Notes: generated from the sequence alone by a model not told the origin. Shown: positions 1 through 6,999, numbered from the stretch's first letter. The stretch is 38,126 nt of DNA from Bacteroidales bacterium (GCA_900771365.1 CAAGNU010000296.1:1-38126), one strand, 5' to 3'. Numbers and translations are program-made.

Positions 1-118
1 AAAAATGGCTCGCTTAAAAGTAAGCGAGGCCCAAAACGGAAAAAAATGGCTCGCTTAAAAGTAAGCGAGGCCCAAAACGAAAAAAAATGGCTCGCTTAAA
101 AGTAAGCGAGCCTGAAAT
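1..118 (-). repeat. Three tandem 41-bp hairpin repeats resembling stacked terminators
   Basis: Three near-identical units with a 41-bp period each contain an 8-bp perfect inverted repeat, CTCGCTTA and TAAGCGAG around an AAAG loop, at 9-28, 50-69 and 91-110. The copy nearest the gene (89-112) extends to a 10-bp stem. Read on the minus strand, every hairpin is followed directly by a run of 5 to 7 T, the layout of an intrinsic terminator, and the array lies just past the stop codon of the minus-strand gene ending at 169. The array runs into the window edge, so more copies may exist. That it terminates transcription is inferred from shape. Confidence 0.7.
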
Positions 119-168
119 CGCATATTGGCAGCGAGTTTCTCCCGCGAAACTCCGCAGATACTTCCGCT

Positions 169-1332
169 CTATTTGTTGCCTTTGGCGGCGTTGTGGCTCT
201 TGCAGAGCATCTGGCAGTTGGCAATGTCGGTGCTGCCGCCCTTGCTCCAGGCGGTGACGTGGTCGGCCTCCATCTCTTTCAGCTCATAGATCCTGGTGCG
301 GAGATTGCCGTGACCTATGGCGCAGAGGGGGCAGTTGGACACGCCCGCGGCCTGTGCCTCGTCGGTCTGTTTCTTATATACTGCCCGCTTAGTTGATTCT
401 TCAAATAGGCGTATTTCCAGCAGCTTGGTATCCTGTTCGCCGCCGAGGAGATATTCGAAGATGCCTTTGCGGTTCTTCACGCAGGCGTCGCCGTAGAGCT
501 CTTGCACGCGGCTGTTGAGTTTGGCGTGGTCGTAGGGCTGCTGGTGGTAGTGCTCGTAGAGGTCGCCCCAGTTGAGGCCGCACATCTCCTTTTCTGTGGT
601 ATCGAAGAGGCCGCTCACCCAGTCTATCACGCTGTCGAAATAGTTTTGCAGCTCGTTGATGTTGGTGTCGTAGCGGTGTTTGGCCATGTAGTCCTCAATC
701 TTGTCCTCGCCTTTTGCCACCCATTGCAGGGCGGTGTGGAGGATGGCTTGGCGCTTCACGTCGCCACGGATGTAGGTCTTCCATTTCTGCACTTGGGCGT
801 TCTGCGAGTTGGAGAAGACCTCTTTGGCGCGGGTCACGAAGGGTCCGGAATAGACGGCGTTGAGAATCTCCTGCGGCTCCAACGTGATGCCGTTGATGTT
901 GATGGTGCGGAACCAGTCTTTTATCTCCACTTCCTCGCCTTCGCATTCATACACCAGCAGTTGCTTCTGGTTGATGAGTGCCTGCTGTTCGGCCGACAGG
1001 CTGGAGAAGTACTGCTCCATGCCGTTGCTGTCCTTGATTGCGAACTTGCCTTTCACAAAGCGGCCGATGCTGGTGATGCGTTGCTGGCCGTCAAGCACTT
1101 CGAGCCTATCGCCGACCTTGTTGAAATAGATGAGGCCGAGGGGGTAGCCCTTGAGGATGGACTCTATCACCGCCACGTCGTGCTTGCCATCGTTATAGAT
1201 ATAGTGCCGCTGATATTCAGGCTGGATGGTGAGCCTGCCGTTCAAGCCGTAGAGTCCCTTGCCCTCCAGTTCGTTATAGACGAAACCCTCGCAGACCTCG
1301 GCCACGGTGTACTGTTTCAATTCGGTATTCAT
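169..1332 (-). CDS. DUF262 and HNH endonuclease domain protein (GmrSD-like)
   Basis: This 387-residue protein has an N-terminal DUF262 domain, with IQPEYQR at residues 36-42 and the signature DGQQR at 81-85. In related ParB/Srx-fold proteins this domain binds and hydrolyses nucleotide. The C-terminus is an HNH nuclease: a CPLC zinc knuckle, then EADH (355-358), N372, a second cysteine pair and H380. Single-chain DUF262-HNH proteins belong to the wider GmrSD/BrxU-like group of phage-restricting nucleases. The start codon lies 3 bp after the stop of the upstream methyltransferase, so the two are surely co-transcribed. The context suggests the cutting or effector half of a modification-dependent or modification-protected defence pair. 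The DNA target is unknown. Confidence 0.85.
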   Translation of the reverse strand: MNTELKQYTVAEVCEGFVYNELEGKGLYGLNGRLTIQPEYQRHYIYNDGKHDVAVIESILKGYPLGLIYFNKVGDRLEVLDGQQRITSIGRFVKGKFAIKDSNGMEQYFSSLSAEQQALINQKQLLVYECEGEEVEIKDWFRTININGITLEPQEILNAVYSGPFVTRAKEVFSNSQNAQVQKWKTYIRGDVKRQAILHTALQWVAKGEDKIEDYMAKHRYDTNINELQNYFDSVIDWVSGLFDTTEKEMCGLNWGDLYEHYHQQPYDHAKLNSRVQELYGDACVKNRKGIFEYLLGGEQDTKLLEIRLFEESTKRAVYKKQTDEAQAAGVSNCPLCAIGHGNLRTRIYELKEMEADHVTAWSKGGSTDIANCQMLCKSHNAAKGNK

Positions 1333-1335
1333 GAG

Positions 1336-2394
1336 TTATTGCTTTTTGTGGATGAATATTCTGCTATATAATCTCTTTCCGTTTACATATCCACGCCCTT
1401 TCTCAATATTTAGGTCGATTTCGTTTCCGAGTATTTCAAACTGCTCGGGACTATATTTGTCAAGCCATGAGATAGGAACGCCCATAACGCCTTTGTAGTC
1501 AGATGGGATAGAGTCGCTATAGGGAACATCTATGGCGTCGTAATTATCGTAGTGCTGGTAGCCGATGCCTTTGATTTCTTTGTGTCGGCTGAACTTGATG
1601 TTGTCGGCTTCGGTCATCAGCTGCATAGGCTGGTGTCGCCGCCCGTGGTCGAGATTGGTGAACCAACGTACTCCTTTTACTCGGATAAAGTGATTTCCAT
1701 TTTCATCAATACGAAAGCCTGCGGCTTCTAAGGGGTAGCTTGTAGGAACGCCAAATTCTCTGTCACCACTGGTAATAGATGGCCCGAGCCATATTTTATT
1801 GTTCTTAATGAGAGGAAACACCTCTTTGAATGTGATGGCGTTCATGTTGCCGATGATAAGGAACTTCTTTCCCGCCTCCATTATCCAGGCCAAGAACTCG
1901 CGGAACATGGAGAAGGGCGGGTTTGTGACGATGATGTCGGCCTCGTCGCGCAGGGCACGCACTTCATCGCTGCGGAAGTCGCCGTCGCTATCGAGGTATT
2001 GCCATTCCAGGTCGTTGATGTCAATGCGTCCGTTTTGGTTGGTGTCGTGGGTGAGGGTGAAGATTTTGCCGTGTATCTTGCTCTTGTCAACGTCATAGTT
2101 GGGGTTTTCGGTCTCGAAAAGGGTTGGCTGCCAGTCGGTTTTGACTTTCTTGCTCTCTATGGCGTAGCTGGTGCTGATGAGTTTGCGGAGGCCGAAGTTC
2201 TCGAAGTTCTGGGCAAAGAACTTGGTGAAGTTGCTCCACTCGGGGTCGTCGCAGGGGAGGAGGACAATCTTGTCGCGGAACACGTCGGGGTTGTATTCGA
2301 GGTAGGCGTTCACCTCCTTCTGAATGTCGGGGTACTGGGTGTAGAACTCGTCGTTCTTGGCCGTTTTGGCGGCTTGCAGGTTCTTATTGGGCAT
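1336..2394 (-). CDS. EcoRI-family adenine-specific DNA methyltransferase
   Basis: The product is 352 residues if translation starts at the ATG at 2394. That start is preferred because the protein then begins MPNKNLQAAK followed by KNDEFYTQ, a typical N-terminus for the family. A GTG at 2478 would add 28 unconserved residues that overlap a predicted RNA stem. VLLPCDDPEW (44-53) resembles the SAM-binding region of M.EcoRI relatives, and TNPPF (157-161) is catalytic motif IV of N6-adenine methyltransferases. The family prototype methylates GAATTC, but specificity here is not readable from sequence; GAATTC does occur in the window at 6738 and 33839. It is followed after 3 bp by the DUF262-HNH gene and preceded by a long, highly folded leader. 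No EcoRI-like nuclease gene is adjacent. Confidence 0.85.
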   Translation of the reverse strand: MPNKNLQAAKTAKNDEFYTQYPDIQKEVNAYLEYNPDVFRDKIVLLPCDDPEWSNFTKFFAQNFENFGLRKLISTSYAIESKKVKTDWQPTLFETENPNYDVDKSKIHGKIFTLTHDTNQNGRIDINDLEWQYLDSDGDFRSDEVRALRDEADIIVTNPPFSMFREFLAWIMEAGKKFLIIGNMNAITFKEVFPLIKNNKIWLGPSITSGDREFGVPTSYPLEAAGFRIDENGNHFIRVKGVRWFTNLDHGRRHQPMQLMTEADNIKFSRHKEIKGIGYQHYDNYDAIDVPYSDSIPSDYKGVMGVPISWLDKYSPEQFEILGNEIDLNIEKGRGYVNGKRLYSRIFIHKKQ

Positions 2395-2446
2395 GGGCGA
2401 TAGGCTTTCTTTGGGCAAGCTATCACTCTTTTTATGCTCGGGCAAT

Positions 2447-2465
2447 AAAAAAGGTGTGAACCTTT
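2447..2465 (-). terminator. Weak terminator or attenuator hairpin at the end of the leader RNA
   Basis: Positions 2450-2455 and 2460-2465 form a 6-bp stem around a 4-nt loop, with a T-run on the minus strand made by the A-run at 2447-2452. It lies 53 bp before the methyltransferase start. The stem is short and its T-run overlaps the stem, so it would be a weak, perhaps conditional, terminator. Confidence 0.35.
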
Positions 2466-2648
2466 CTATCGCGTTCACGGGGAGCCTGAGATTGAACCCC
2501 GCATGTCATCTAGATAGGCCACACCAAGGGGTGTGAACATTATTTATGATGACATTGCGGAGGTCTTATGCAGACATTCCGTGAACTTAGCTAATTGCTA
2601 TCCGATCTTTCTCAAGAATCAGTTTCTCAGGCTTTTCTTTTGAACGCG
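2447..2648 (-). ncRNA. Candidate structured leader RNA or riboswitch-like element upstream of the methyltransferase
   Basis: On the minus strand the segment folds as a closed multibranch. P1 pairs 2641-2648 with 2470-2477 (8 perfect pairs, CGCGTTCA/TGAACGCG). P2 pairs 2626-2633 with 2483-2490 (8 perfect pairs). Inside are three small hairpins (2604-2620, 2588-2600, 2563-2575) and a long arm, P3, pairing 2548-2560 with 2499-2510 (12 pairs, one bulge), capped by a 6-bp hairpin at 2520-2535. A weak hairpin with a T-run (2447-2465) follows P1. Competing pairings exist: 2579-2586 can pair with 2473-2480, and the GTGAAC of P1 can pair with GTTCAC in the terminator hairpin. I do not recognise the RNA class. 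It may regulate the methyltransferase or be a free small RNA. Confidence 0.45.
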
Positions 2649-2682
2649 AATAATAGCTAATGCTTATATTTCTTATTGTATG

Positions 2683-3444
2683 TTATCTATTTATTTTCTG
2701 TGTGTTGTATTCTATTTTGATGGGTAATTCTGTTGTATTTTCGTCATGCAAAGATAGCAATTTTTTTTGAAATATAGGATTCTTTTTGTTCGAGAATAGA
2801 GAATTAGGGTGGCAGCTGTCGTGCGGCAGCCAATTCTCAATTCTCGCTATGGTGCAGCAGTAGTTCTCGTGATAGGTGGTGTTGAGGGCGACGGTGGGGC
2901 GGGGGAGGGTGAGGAGCTGGCGGATGTCGTCGGTGATGCCTGTGCCGTAGAGCTTGAAGATCGCCTCTTTCTGCGTCCACAGCATGGCAAAGGTCCTCTC
3001 TGGGTGCTCGGACTGCTCCACCTGTGCCACCTCGTCGTCGTTCATGGTGTAGCGCAGGAGGCTGGGCGAGGGGTTGACGAAGCGTTCCACATCGATGCCG
3101 ACGGGCTTGTCGTCAACTACCACGGCGATGGCGTGCTTGCAGTGGCTGATGTTGAAATGAATGTCGGGGAAGTCGGGGAAGAAAGGCTTGCCGTGCTCAT
3201 TAAATTGATAATTGATAATTGAGAATTGAGAATTAGGGCGGCTGCTGTCATAATTATCAATTATCAATTTTGAATTATCAATTATTTGGGTGAGCATCTC
3301 GTAGGACTTGAGGCAGGCATAGCGACCGGCGAGGTGCTTGATGCGCATAGCCTGCTCGCGCCGTTGTGGCGAGACAACGGCCAAAAGCCTCTGTACCTCT
3401 TCCTCGGTACACTGCTCCATATCGTCAAAGAGAGACCAAACCAT
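2683..3444 (-). CDS. 4'-phosphopantetheinyl transferase (Sfp-type), invaded by repeats
   Basis: This enzyme would move the phosphopantetheine arm of coenzyme A onto a serine of carrier proteins such as acyl carrier protein. The Sfp-type signatures are present: FNISH (97-101), the metal-binding GIDVE (116-120) and WTQKEAIFKLYG (156-167). Two parts look foreign. Residues 54-82 are encoded by a copy of the local AT-rich repeat (3199-3285) read in frame. Residues from about 201 to 253 are encoded by a second repeat copy (2791-2846) plus sequence that also carries a promoter-like TATCTTTG. The core is therefore probably about 200 residues, with an inserted low-complexity loop and a read-through tail. 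Whether the protein still folds is uncertain, but the catalytic motifs are intact. Confidence 0.8.
   Translation of the reverse strand: MVWSLFDDMEQCTEEEVQRLLAVVSPQRREQAMRIKHLAGRYACLKSYEMLTQIIDNSKLIIDNYDSSRPNSQFSIINYQFNEHGKPFFPDFPDIHFNISHCKHAIAVVVDDKPVGIDVERFVNPSPSLLRYTMNDDEVAQVEQSEHPERTFAMLWTQKEAIFKLYGTGITDDIRQLLTLPRPTVALNTTYHENYCCTIARIENWLPHDSCHPNSLFSNKKNPIFQKKLLSLHDENTTELPIKIEYNTQKINR
2749..2756 (-). promoter_or_regulatory. Promoter -7 element for the leader RNA and methyltransferase
   Basis: TATCTTTG on the minus strand matches the Bacteroidetes -7 consensus TAnnTTTG and is preceded by an A-tract of eight (2761-2768), as at the minus-strand promoters near 8509 and 37846. Transcription would start near 2742, giving a leader of about 350 nt before the methyltransferase. 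It lies inside the apparent C-terminal tail of the phosphopantetheinyl transferase frame, which suggests that tail is recent. Confidence 0.55.
2791..2846. repeat. GGCGG-core dispersed repeat copy at the 3' end of the phosphopantetheinyl transferase core
   Basis: An inverted repeat of GAGAATT and AATTCTC units flanks a GC-rich core containing GGTGGCAGC and GCGGCAGCC. The copy is translated as part of the phosphopantetheinyl transferase tail. Confidence 0.65.
3199..3285. repeat. GGCGG-core dispersed repeat copy inserted in frame in a gene
   Basis: Tandem AATTGATAATTG-like units, the core AGGGCGGCTGCTGTC, then inverted units such as AATTATCAATTATC. The insert is 87 bp, exactly 29 codons, and keeps the phosphopantetheinyl transferase frame open. 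Confidence 0.75.
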
Positions 3445-3453
3445 ACCTTTTTT

Positions 3454-3525
3454 TTATTGAGAATTAGGGCGGAAGCCGCCATTTGTCAGTTCACTGCACA
3501 CAGTTCACAAAAAACAGTTTACAGA
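3454..3525. repeat. GGCGG-core dispersed repeat copy after the Fic gene stop
   Basis: Read on the minus strand directly after the Fic stop codon there are several imperfect CTGTGAACTG-like units, then GGCGGCTTCCGCCC, itself a short palindrome, then AATTCTCAAT and a run of A. This is the same modular plan as the other copies, with a different tandem unit. Confidence 0.6.
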
Positions 3526-4596
3526 CTACACAGAAGGGGTAAGGGATACTTTCCACGTACCGTTTTCATTTCTTGTAACATAACCTTTGTCGGTCATTTG
3601 TTTCAAGAACTTTTGAACGGCTGATTTGTTTATGCCAACCATCTGCTGAAGACCAGATATTGTAATCTTTGGGTTGTCAAGCATTGCGTGTAGCATGATA
3701 CTGTTGTTGTGAGAGCGGAACTTTATCTGCTCACCATCGTACCACCATACATCATTCCCCTTTTCCGTCACAAACTGAACAATGCACATTATTTCATCTG
3801 CTATCACACCATAGAGGTATTTCTGAAATGGCTTAATCTGTTCCAACTCTGCATGAGCGCCTTCGGCTGGTGCAGGGCCTACGTTTATGTCGGAACGATG
3901 CAAAGCCTCCAGGTATTCTTGTTTCTTACGGCTGCGTACGACAATCATCGGATAGCCATGGCGAGCCAGAATATAATTCACCATCAGTCGTGCAATACGG
4001 CCATTCCCATCCTCAAAGGGGTGGATACGTATGTAACGATAATGAAAAAGCGTTGCCAGTTCGTATGGAGCCAACTCGCCCTTTGCCTCCTCATCATTAT
4101 ACCAATTTATGAGGTCGGTCATCAGCGCAGGCGTTTCTTCGGGTGAAGCGTATTCAAAACGGTCACCATAGCGAGTAATTACGGAATTGGGTCGTGTCTT
4201 ATACTGTCCTGCATGAATCACATAACTTGTCTGAACTCCTCCAGGAAGAGTCTGATAGACGGTATAATCCTCACGAAGTAATGTCTGGTGCAACTGTCTG
4301 ATGAAATTCTGCGTTAATGGCATTTCTTTGTTGCCGGACTCTACAGTCATCATTTTCAATCCTACATTGCTCGCCTTCATTTCCTCCAGGTCGTGCATCT
4401 CTGCCTCTCCAGCCACCTTGCCGAAGAGTAGCAACAATTCCGTCTGGCCGTATGTCAACGTATTGCCCTCTATATGATTGCTGTTATAGTTGAACTCTAC
4501 TGTGAACTTTCGGCTTAATCTATCTTTGTCTCTTGGCGTCAGTTCCAGCTTCGTCCAAGCCTCCATAGCTTGCGTTATCTTTTCAATTTCCTCCAT
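3526..4596 (-). CDS. Fic family protein (AMPylase-like) with inhibitory helix and C-terminal winged helix
   Basis: Fic proteins transfer AMP or another nucleotide moiety to hydroxyl side chains of target proteins. The full active-site loop HPFEDGNGR is at residues 182-190. The N-terminal inhibitory motif S39-x-x-x-E43-G-N, which blocks ATP in a productive pose, is present, so this is a self-inhibited class II type protein. Residues about 301-345 form a likely winged helix-turn-helix (ITISGLQQMVGINKSAVQKF), common in Fic proteins that bind their own promoter. At 356 residues it has the usual length for this architecture. A sharp palindrome lies just upstream, consistent with autoregulation. 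No separate antitoxin gene is adjacent, as expected when the inhibitory helix is built in. The target protein is unknown. Confidence 0.9.
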   Translation of the reverse strand: MEEIEKITQAMEAWTKLELTPRDKDRLSRKFTVEFNYNSNHIEGNTLTYGQTELLLLFGKVAGEAEMHDLEEMKASNVGLKMMTVESGNKEMPLTQNFIRQLHQTLLREDYTVYQTLPGGVQTSYVIHAGQYKTRPNSVITRYGDRFEYASPEETPALMTDLINWYNDEEAKGELAPYELATLFHYRYIRIHPFEDGNGRIARLMVNYILARHGYPMIVVRSRKKQEYLEALHRSDINVGPAPAEGAHAELEQIKPFQKYLYGVIADEIMCIVQFVTEKGNDVWWYDGEQIKFRSHNNSIMLHAMLDNPKITISGLQQMVGINKSAVQKFLKQMTDKGYVTRNENGTWKVSLTPSV

Positions 4597-4610
4597 GTTC
4601 TATCTTTGTT

Positions 4611-4642
4611 ATACCACCTTTGCAGGGTGGTATCATACCACC
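4611..4642. promoter_or_regulatory. Operator-like palindrome upstream of the Fic gene
   Basis: Three half-sites of ATACCACC/GGTGGTAT lie 15-46 bp upstream of the Fic start: 4611-4618, 4626-4633 and 4635-4642. The last two form a perfect 8-bp inverted repeat around one central base. The placement and symmetry fit a dimeric repressor site, most simply for the Fic protein's own winged helix. Binding is inferred. Confidence 0.55.
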
Positions 4643-4688
4643 TAATTAATCAAGAATTGATTTTTTGTGAATTATGAATTGACAAATG

Positions 4689-4774
4689 TGGGGCGGCAAC
4701 CGATTGAATATTGAATAGTGAATAATGAGTGGGGCGGTAGCCTCAATTCACTATTCACTATTCAATATTTTCAA
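4689..4774. repeat. GGCGG-core dispersed repeat copy abutting a stop codon
   Basis: Two GC cores (GGGGCGGCAACCG and GGGGCGGTAGCC) separate tandem ATTGAATA/GTGAATA units from their inverted copies, giving a long imperfect hairpin. The repeat touches the stop codon of the FMN-binding gene at 4775. Confidence 0.7.
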
Positions 4775-5305
4775 TTATTTCAGTGCTGCTTGGAGGGTCT
4801 TGATGATGCTGCGGGAGGAGAGGGTGGCGCCGGTGACGGTATCGACCTTCTTCTTGACGGCTTTCTTGGCCTTCATGCCGTTCCAGCTTTTGAGGAGGCC
4901 GGCGTCCATGACCTTGCGGAGGTAGGAGGGGGTCTCGTTGTTGTTGAGCAGGGTGACGGAGATGATCTTATCGTTGGTGCCGAAGGCGATCATCAGCGGG
5001 GTCTCGCCGTTGTAGCCCTTGATGCCGTTGCTGGCGGGCTTGGAGTAGATGACGTAGCCGAGGAGGGCTTTCTGTGCGTCATAGACGTTGGTGCGGTTGG
5101 CCTCTTTTTTCACGCTTTTGGCCTTGGGGAAGGCGTTGACAATCTCGAGGGCGATGCCGTCTTTGTTGCAGCTCTTGGTGGCCTGAGAGCAGCTCTGATG
5201 CTGTCCGTGCTGTCCGTGGTTGGGGCAGTGGCCGCAGTCGTGATTCTGTGCCATGGCGGGCACAAGAGCGAAGACGAGGAGGAGGATGAGGGTTAATTTT
5301 CTCAT
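4775..5305 (-). CDS. Secreted FMN-binding domain protein with His/Cys-rich N-terminus
   Basis: A 176-residue exported protein. Residues 1-20 form a signal peptide ending AMA-Q. Residues 21-46 are rich in histidine and cysteine (motifs HDCGHC and HGQHGQHQSC) and could bind metal or a redox cofactor. The remainder is an FMN-binding domain of the NqrC/RnfG type, ending in DTVTGAT (155-161); T161 is where ApbE-type flavin transferases would attach FMN covalently. Related stand-alone domains act in periplasmic electron transfer. It is a single-gene unit with no Nqr or Rnf genes nearby, so the partner is unknown. The domain call is strong; metal binding is inferred from composition. Confidence 0.85.
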   Translation of the reverse strand: MRKLTLILLLVFALVPAMAQNHDCGHCPNHGQHGQHQSCSQATKSCNKDGIALEIVNAFPKAKSVKKEANRTNVYDAQKALLGYVIYSKPASNGIKGYNGETPLMIAFGTNDKIISVTLLNNNETPSYLRKVMDAGLLKSWNGMKAKKAVKKKVDTVTGATLSSRSIIKTLQAALK

Positions 5306-5339
5306 GTTTATAAGTTTTGGGTTATAAATTAAAAAAGGG

Positions 5340-5425
5340 GTTCCGATTTGTGGCTGTTCCCGTGTTTAGTTAAGAATTAAGAGTTAAGAGTTAAGAGGGG
5401 TGTTCCGAATTGTGGCTGTTCCCGT
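5340..5425. repeat. 24-bp direct repeat pair, 62 bp apart
   Basis: GTTCCGATTTGTGGCTG at 5340 recurs at 5402 with one base changed; the matching block is 24 bp long (5340-5363 and 5402-5425). Between the copies lie tandem GAGTTAA units (5370-5396) whose inverted copies lie at 5487-5513, just after the M20 stop codon. The rest of 5306-5519 shows no gene. Confidence 0.7.
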
Positions 5426-5519
5426 TTCGGTTAAAAGGTGTTCGTTGTGTTCAAAAACGGAGTGTCCTATTGAATAGGGATATGTTCTTAACTCTTAACT
5501 CTGCACTCTTAACTAATTA

Positions 5520-6881
5520 TCATTCCGCGAAGTATTCGTAGAAATAGGGGATGGTCTCGATGCCTTTGAAGAACTGCTCGAGGGGGTAGTTCTCGTTGGG
5601 GGCATGGATGTCGTCGCTGCCGAGGCCGAAGCCCATGAGGATGCTCTTGGTGCCGAGGATTTTCTCGAAGCCGGCGACGATGGGGATGCTTCCGCCGCTG
5701 CGGGTGGGGATGGGACGCTTGCCGTAAGTGGTCTCCATGGCCTTCTCGGCAGCCTGGTAGGCCTTCATCTCCAGCGGGCTGACGTAGGCGGCGCCGCCGT
5801 GGCAGGGGGTGACCTTCACGCGGACACAGTCGGGAGCGATGCTCTCGAAATATTCCTGGAAGAGCTTGCTGATCTTGTTGAAGTCCTGGTTGGCAACCAA
5901 GCGGGTAGAGATCTTGGCGTAGGCCTTGCTGGGCAGCACGGTCTTGGAGCCTTCGCCGGTGTGGCCGCCCCAGATGCCGCAGATGTCGAGGCAGGGACGG
6001 ATGCCCGTGCGCTCCTTGGTGGTGTAGCCTTTCTCGCCGTGCACCTCTTTGATGTCGAGCTCTTTCTTGTAAGCCTCTTCGCAGAAGGGGGCTTTGGCCA
6101 TGAGGGCGCGCTCCTCGTCGGAGATGACGAGCACGTCGTCGTAGAAGCCGGGGATGGTGATGTGGTTGTCCTCGTCGTGGAGGCCGGCAATCATCTTGCA
6201 GAGGATGTTGATGGGGTTTGCCACGGCGCCGCCGTAGATGCCGCTGTGGAGGTCGTGGTTGGCACCGGTGACCTCGACTTCCCAGTAGCAGAGGCCGCGG
6301 AGGCCGCTGGTGATGCTGGGCACGTCGGGAGCTATCATGCTGGTATCGCACACGGTGATGACATCGGCTTTAAGTAATTCTTTATGTTCCTCGCAGAAGC
6401 CGTAGAGGCTGGGGGAGCCAATCTCCTCTTCGCCCTCAAGCATGAACTTGACGTTGCAGGGGAGCTGGTTGGTCTGGACCATGAACTCAAAGGCCTTGGC
6501 CTGCATAAAGCTCTGTCCCTTGTCGTCGTCGGCGCCGCGGGCCCAGATCTTGCCGTCTTTCACCACGGGCTCGAAGGGCTGTGTCTTCCAGAGTTCGAGA
6601 GGAGCCACAGGCATCACGTCGTAGTGGCCATAGACGAGGACGGTGGGCTTGGCGGGGTCGATAATCTTCTCGCCATACACCACGGGGTTGCCGGCAGAGG
6701 GCATCACTTCGGCGCGGTCGCAGCCGGCTTTGAGGAGGAATTCCTGCCATTTCTCGGCACAGCGCACCATGTCGGGCTTGTGCTCGCTCTCGGCGCTGAT
6801 GGAGGGGATGCGGATGAGTTCGAAAAGTTCTTCTAAGAAGCGGTCTTTGTTAGCTTCGATATAGGCTTTTACGTCTTTCAT
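5520..6881 (-). CDS. M20 family metallodipeptidase (copy A)
   Basis: A 453-residue cytosolic-type peptidase of the M20 (CPG2/carnosinase) family, which hydrolyses dipeptides with a two-zinc centre. Visible motifs are YGHYDVMP (H86, D88), ARGADDDKGQ (bridging Asp in 118-120), EGEEEIGS (catalytic and ligand Glu in 149-153), CDTSM near 178-182, HDLHSG near 209 and a C-terminal HAPNENY holding the last ligand. There is no signal peptide. The next gene upstream is a close paralogue that aligns along the whole length with the same active-site spacing, so this is a tandem duplication. The substrate is probably short peptides; no sequence feature fixes it further. Confidence 0.9.
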   Translation of the reverse strand: MKDVKAYIEANKDRFLEELFELIRIPSISAESEHKPDMVRCAEKWQEFLLKAGCDRAEVMPSAGNPVVYGEKIIDPAKPTVLVYGHYDVMPVAPLELWKTQPFEPVVKDGKIWARGADDDKGQSFMQAKAFEFMVQTNQLPCNVKFMLEGEEEIGSPSLYGFCEEHKELLKADVITVCDTSMIAPDVPSITSGLRGLCYWEVEVTGANHDLHSGIYGGAVANPINILCKMIAGLHDEDNHITIPGFYDDVLVISDEERALMAKAPFCEEAYKKELDIKEVHGEKGYTTKERTGIRPCLDICGIWGGHTGEGSKTVLPSKAYAKISTRLVANQDFNKISKLFQEYFESIAPDCVRVKVTPCHGGAAYVSPLEMKAYQAAEKAMETTYGKRPIPTRSGGSIPIVAGFEKILGTKSILMGFGLGSDDIHAPNENYPLEQFFKGIETIPYFYEYFAE

Positions 6882-6999
6882 AAGAATATAATTTAGATTT
6901 TCAGATTAAAAGATTTTCAGATTTGATGTCTCTCGGTTTTCCCGGGAAGTACGGGTGGTATAGAGTTTTTTTTGAGAGCCAGATAGGAGGGCGTAGATT

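Noticed and set aside
1..118. CRISPR-like array
   Set aside because: Whole 41-bp units are repeated with no unique spacers, and each unit is a hairpin plus T-run, so terminator-like repeats fit better.
2395..2478. Longer methyltransferase from the GTG at 2478
   Set aside because: The added 28 residues are not family-like and overlap predicted RNA pairing; the ATG at 2394 gives the conserved start.
2479..2501. tRNA or tmRNA T-arm in GGGGTTCAATC (minus strand)
   Set aside because: The bases flanking the loop do not pair as a T-stem, and no acceptor stem or anticodon arm is found.
4601..4608. Plus-strand TATCTTTG next to the Fic start
   Set aside because: It points into the 3' region of the FMN-binding gene with no gene to drive and has no -33 TTTG at the usual distance; a chance match is likely.
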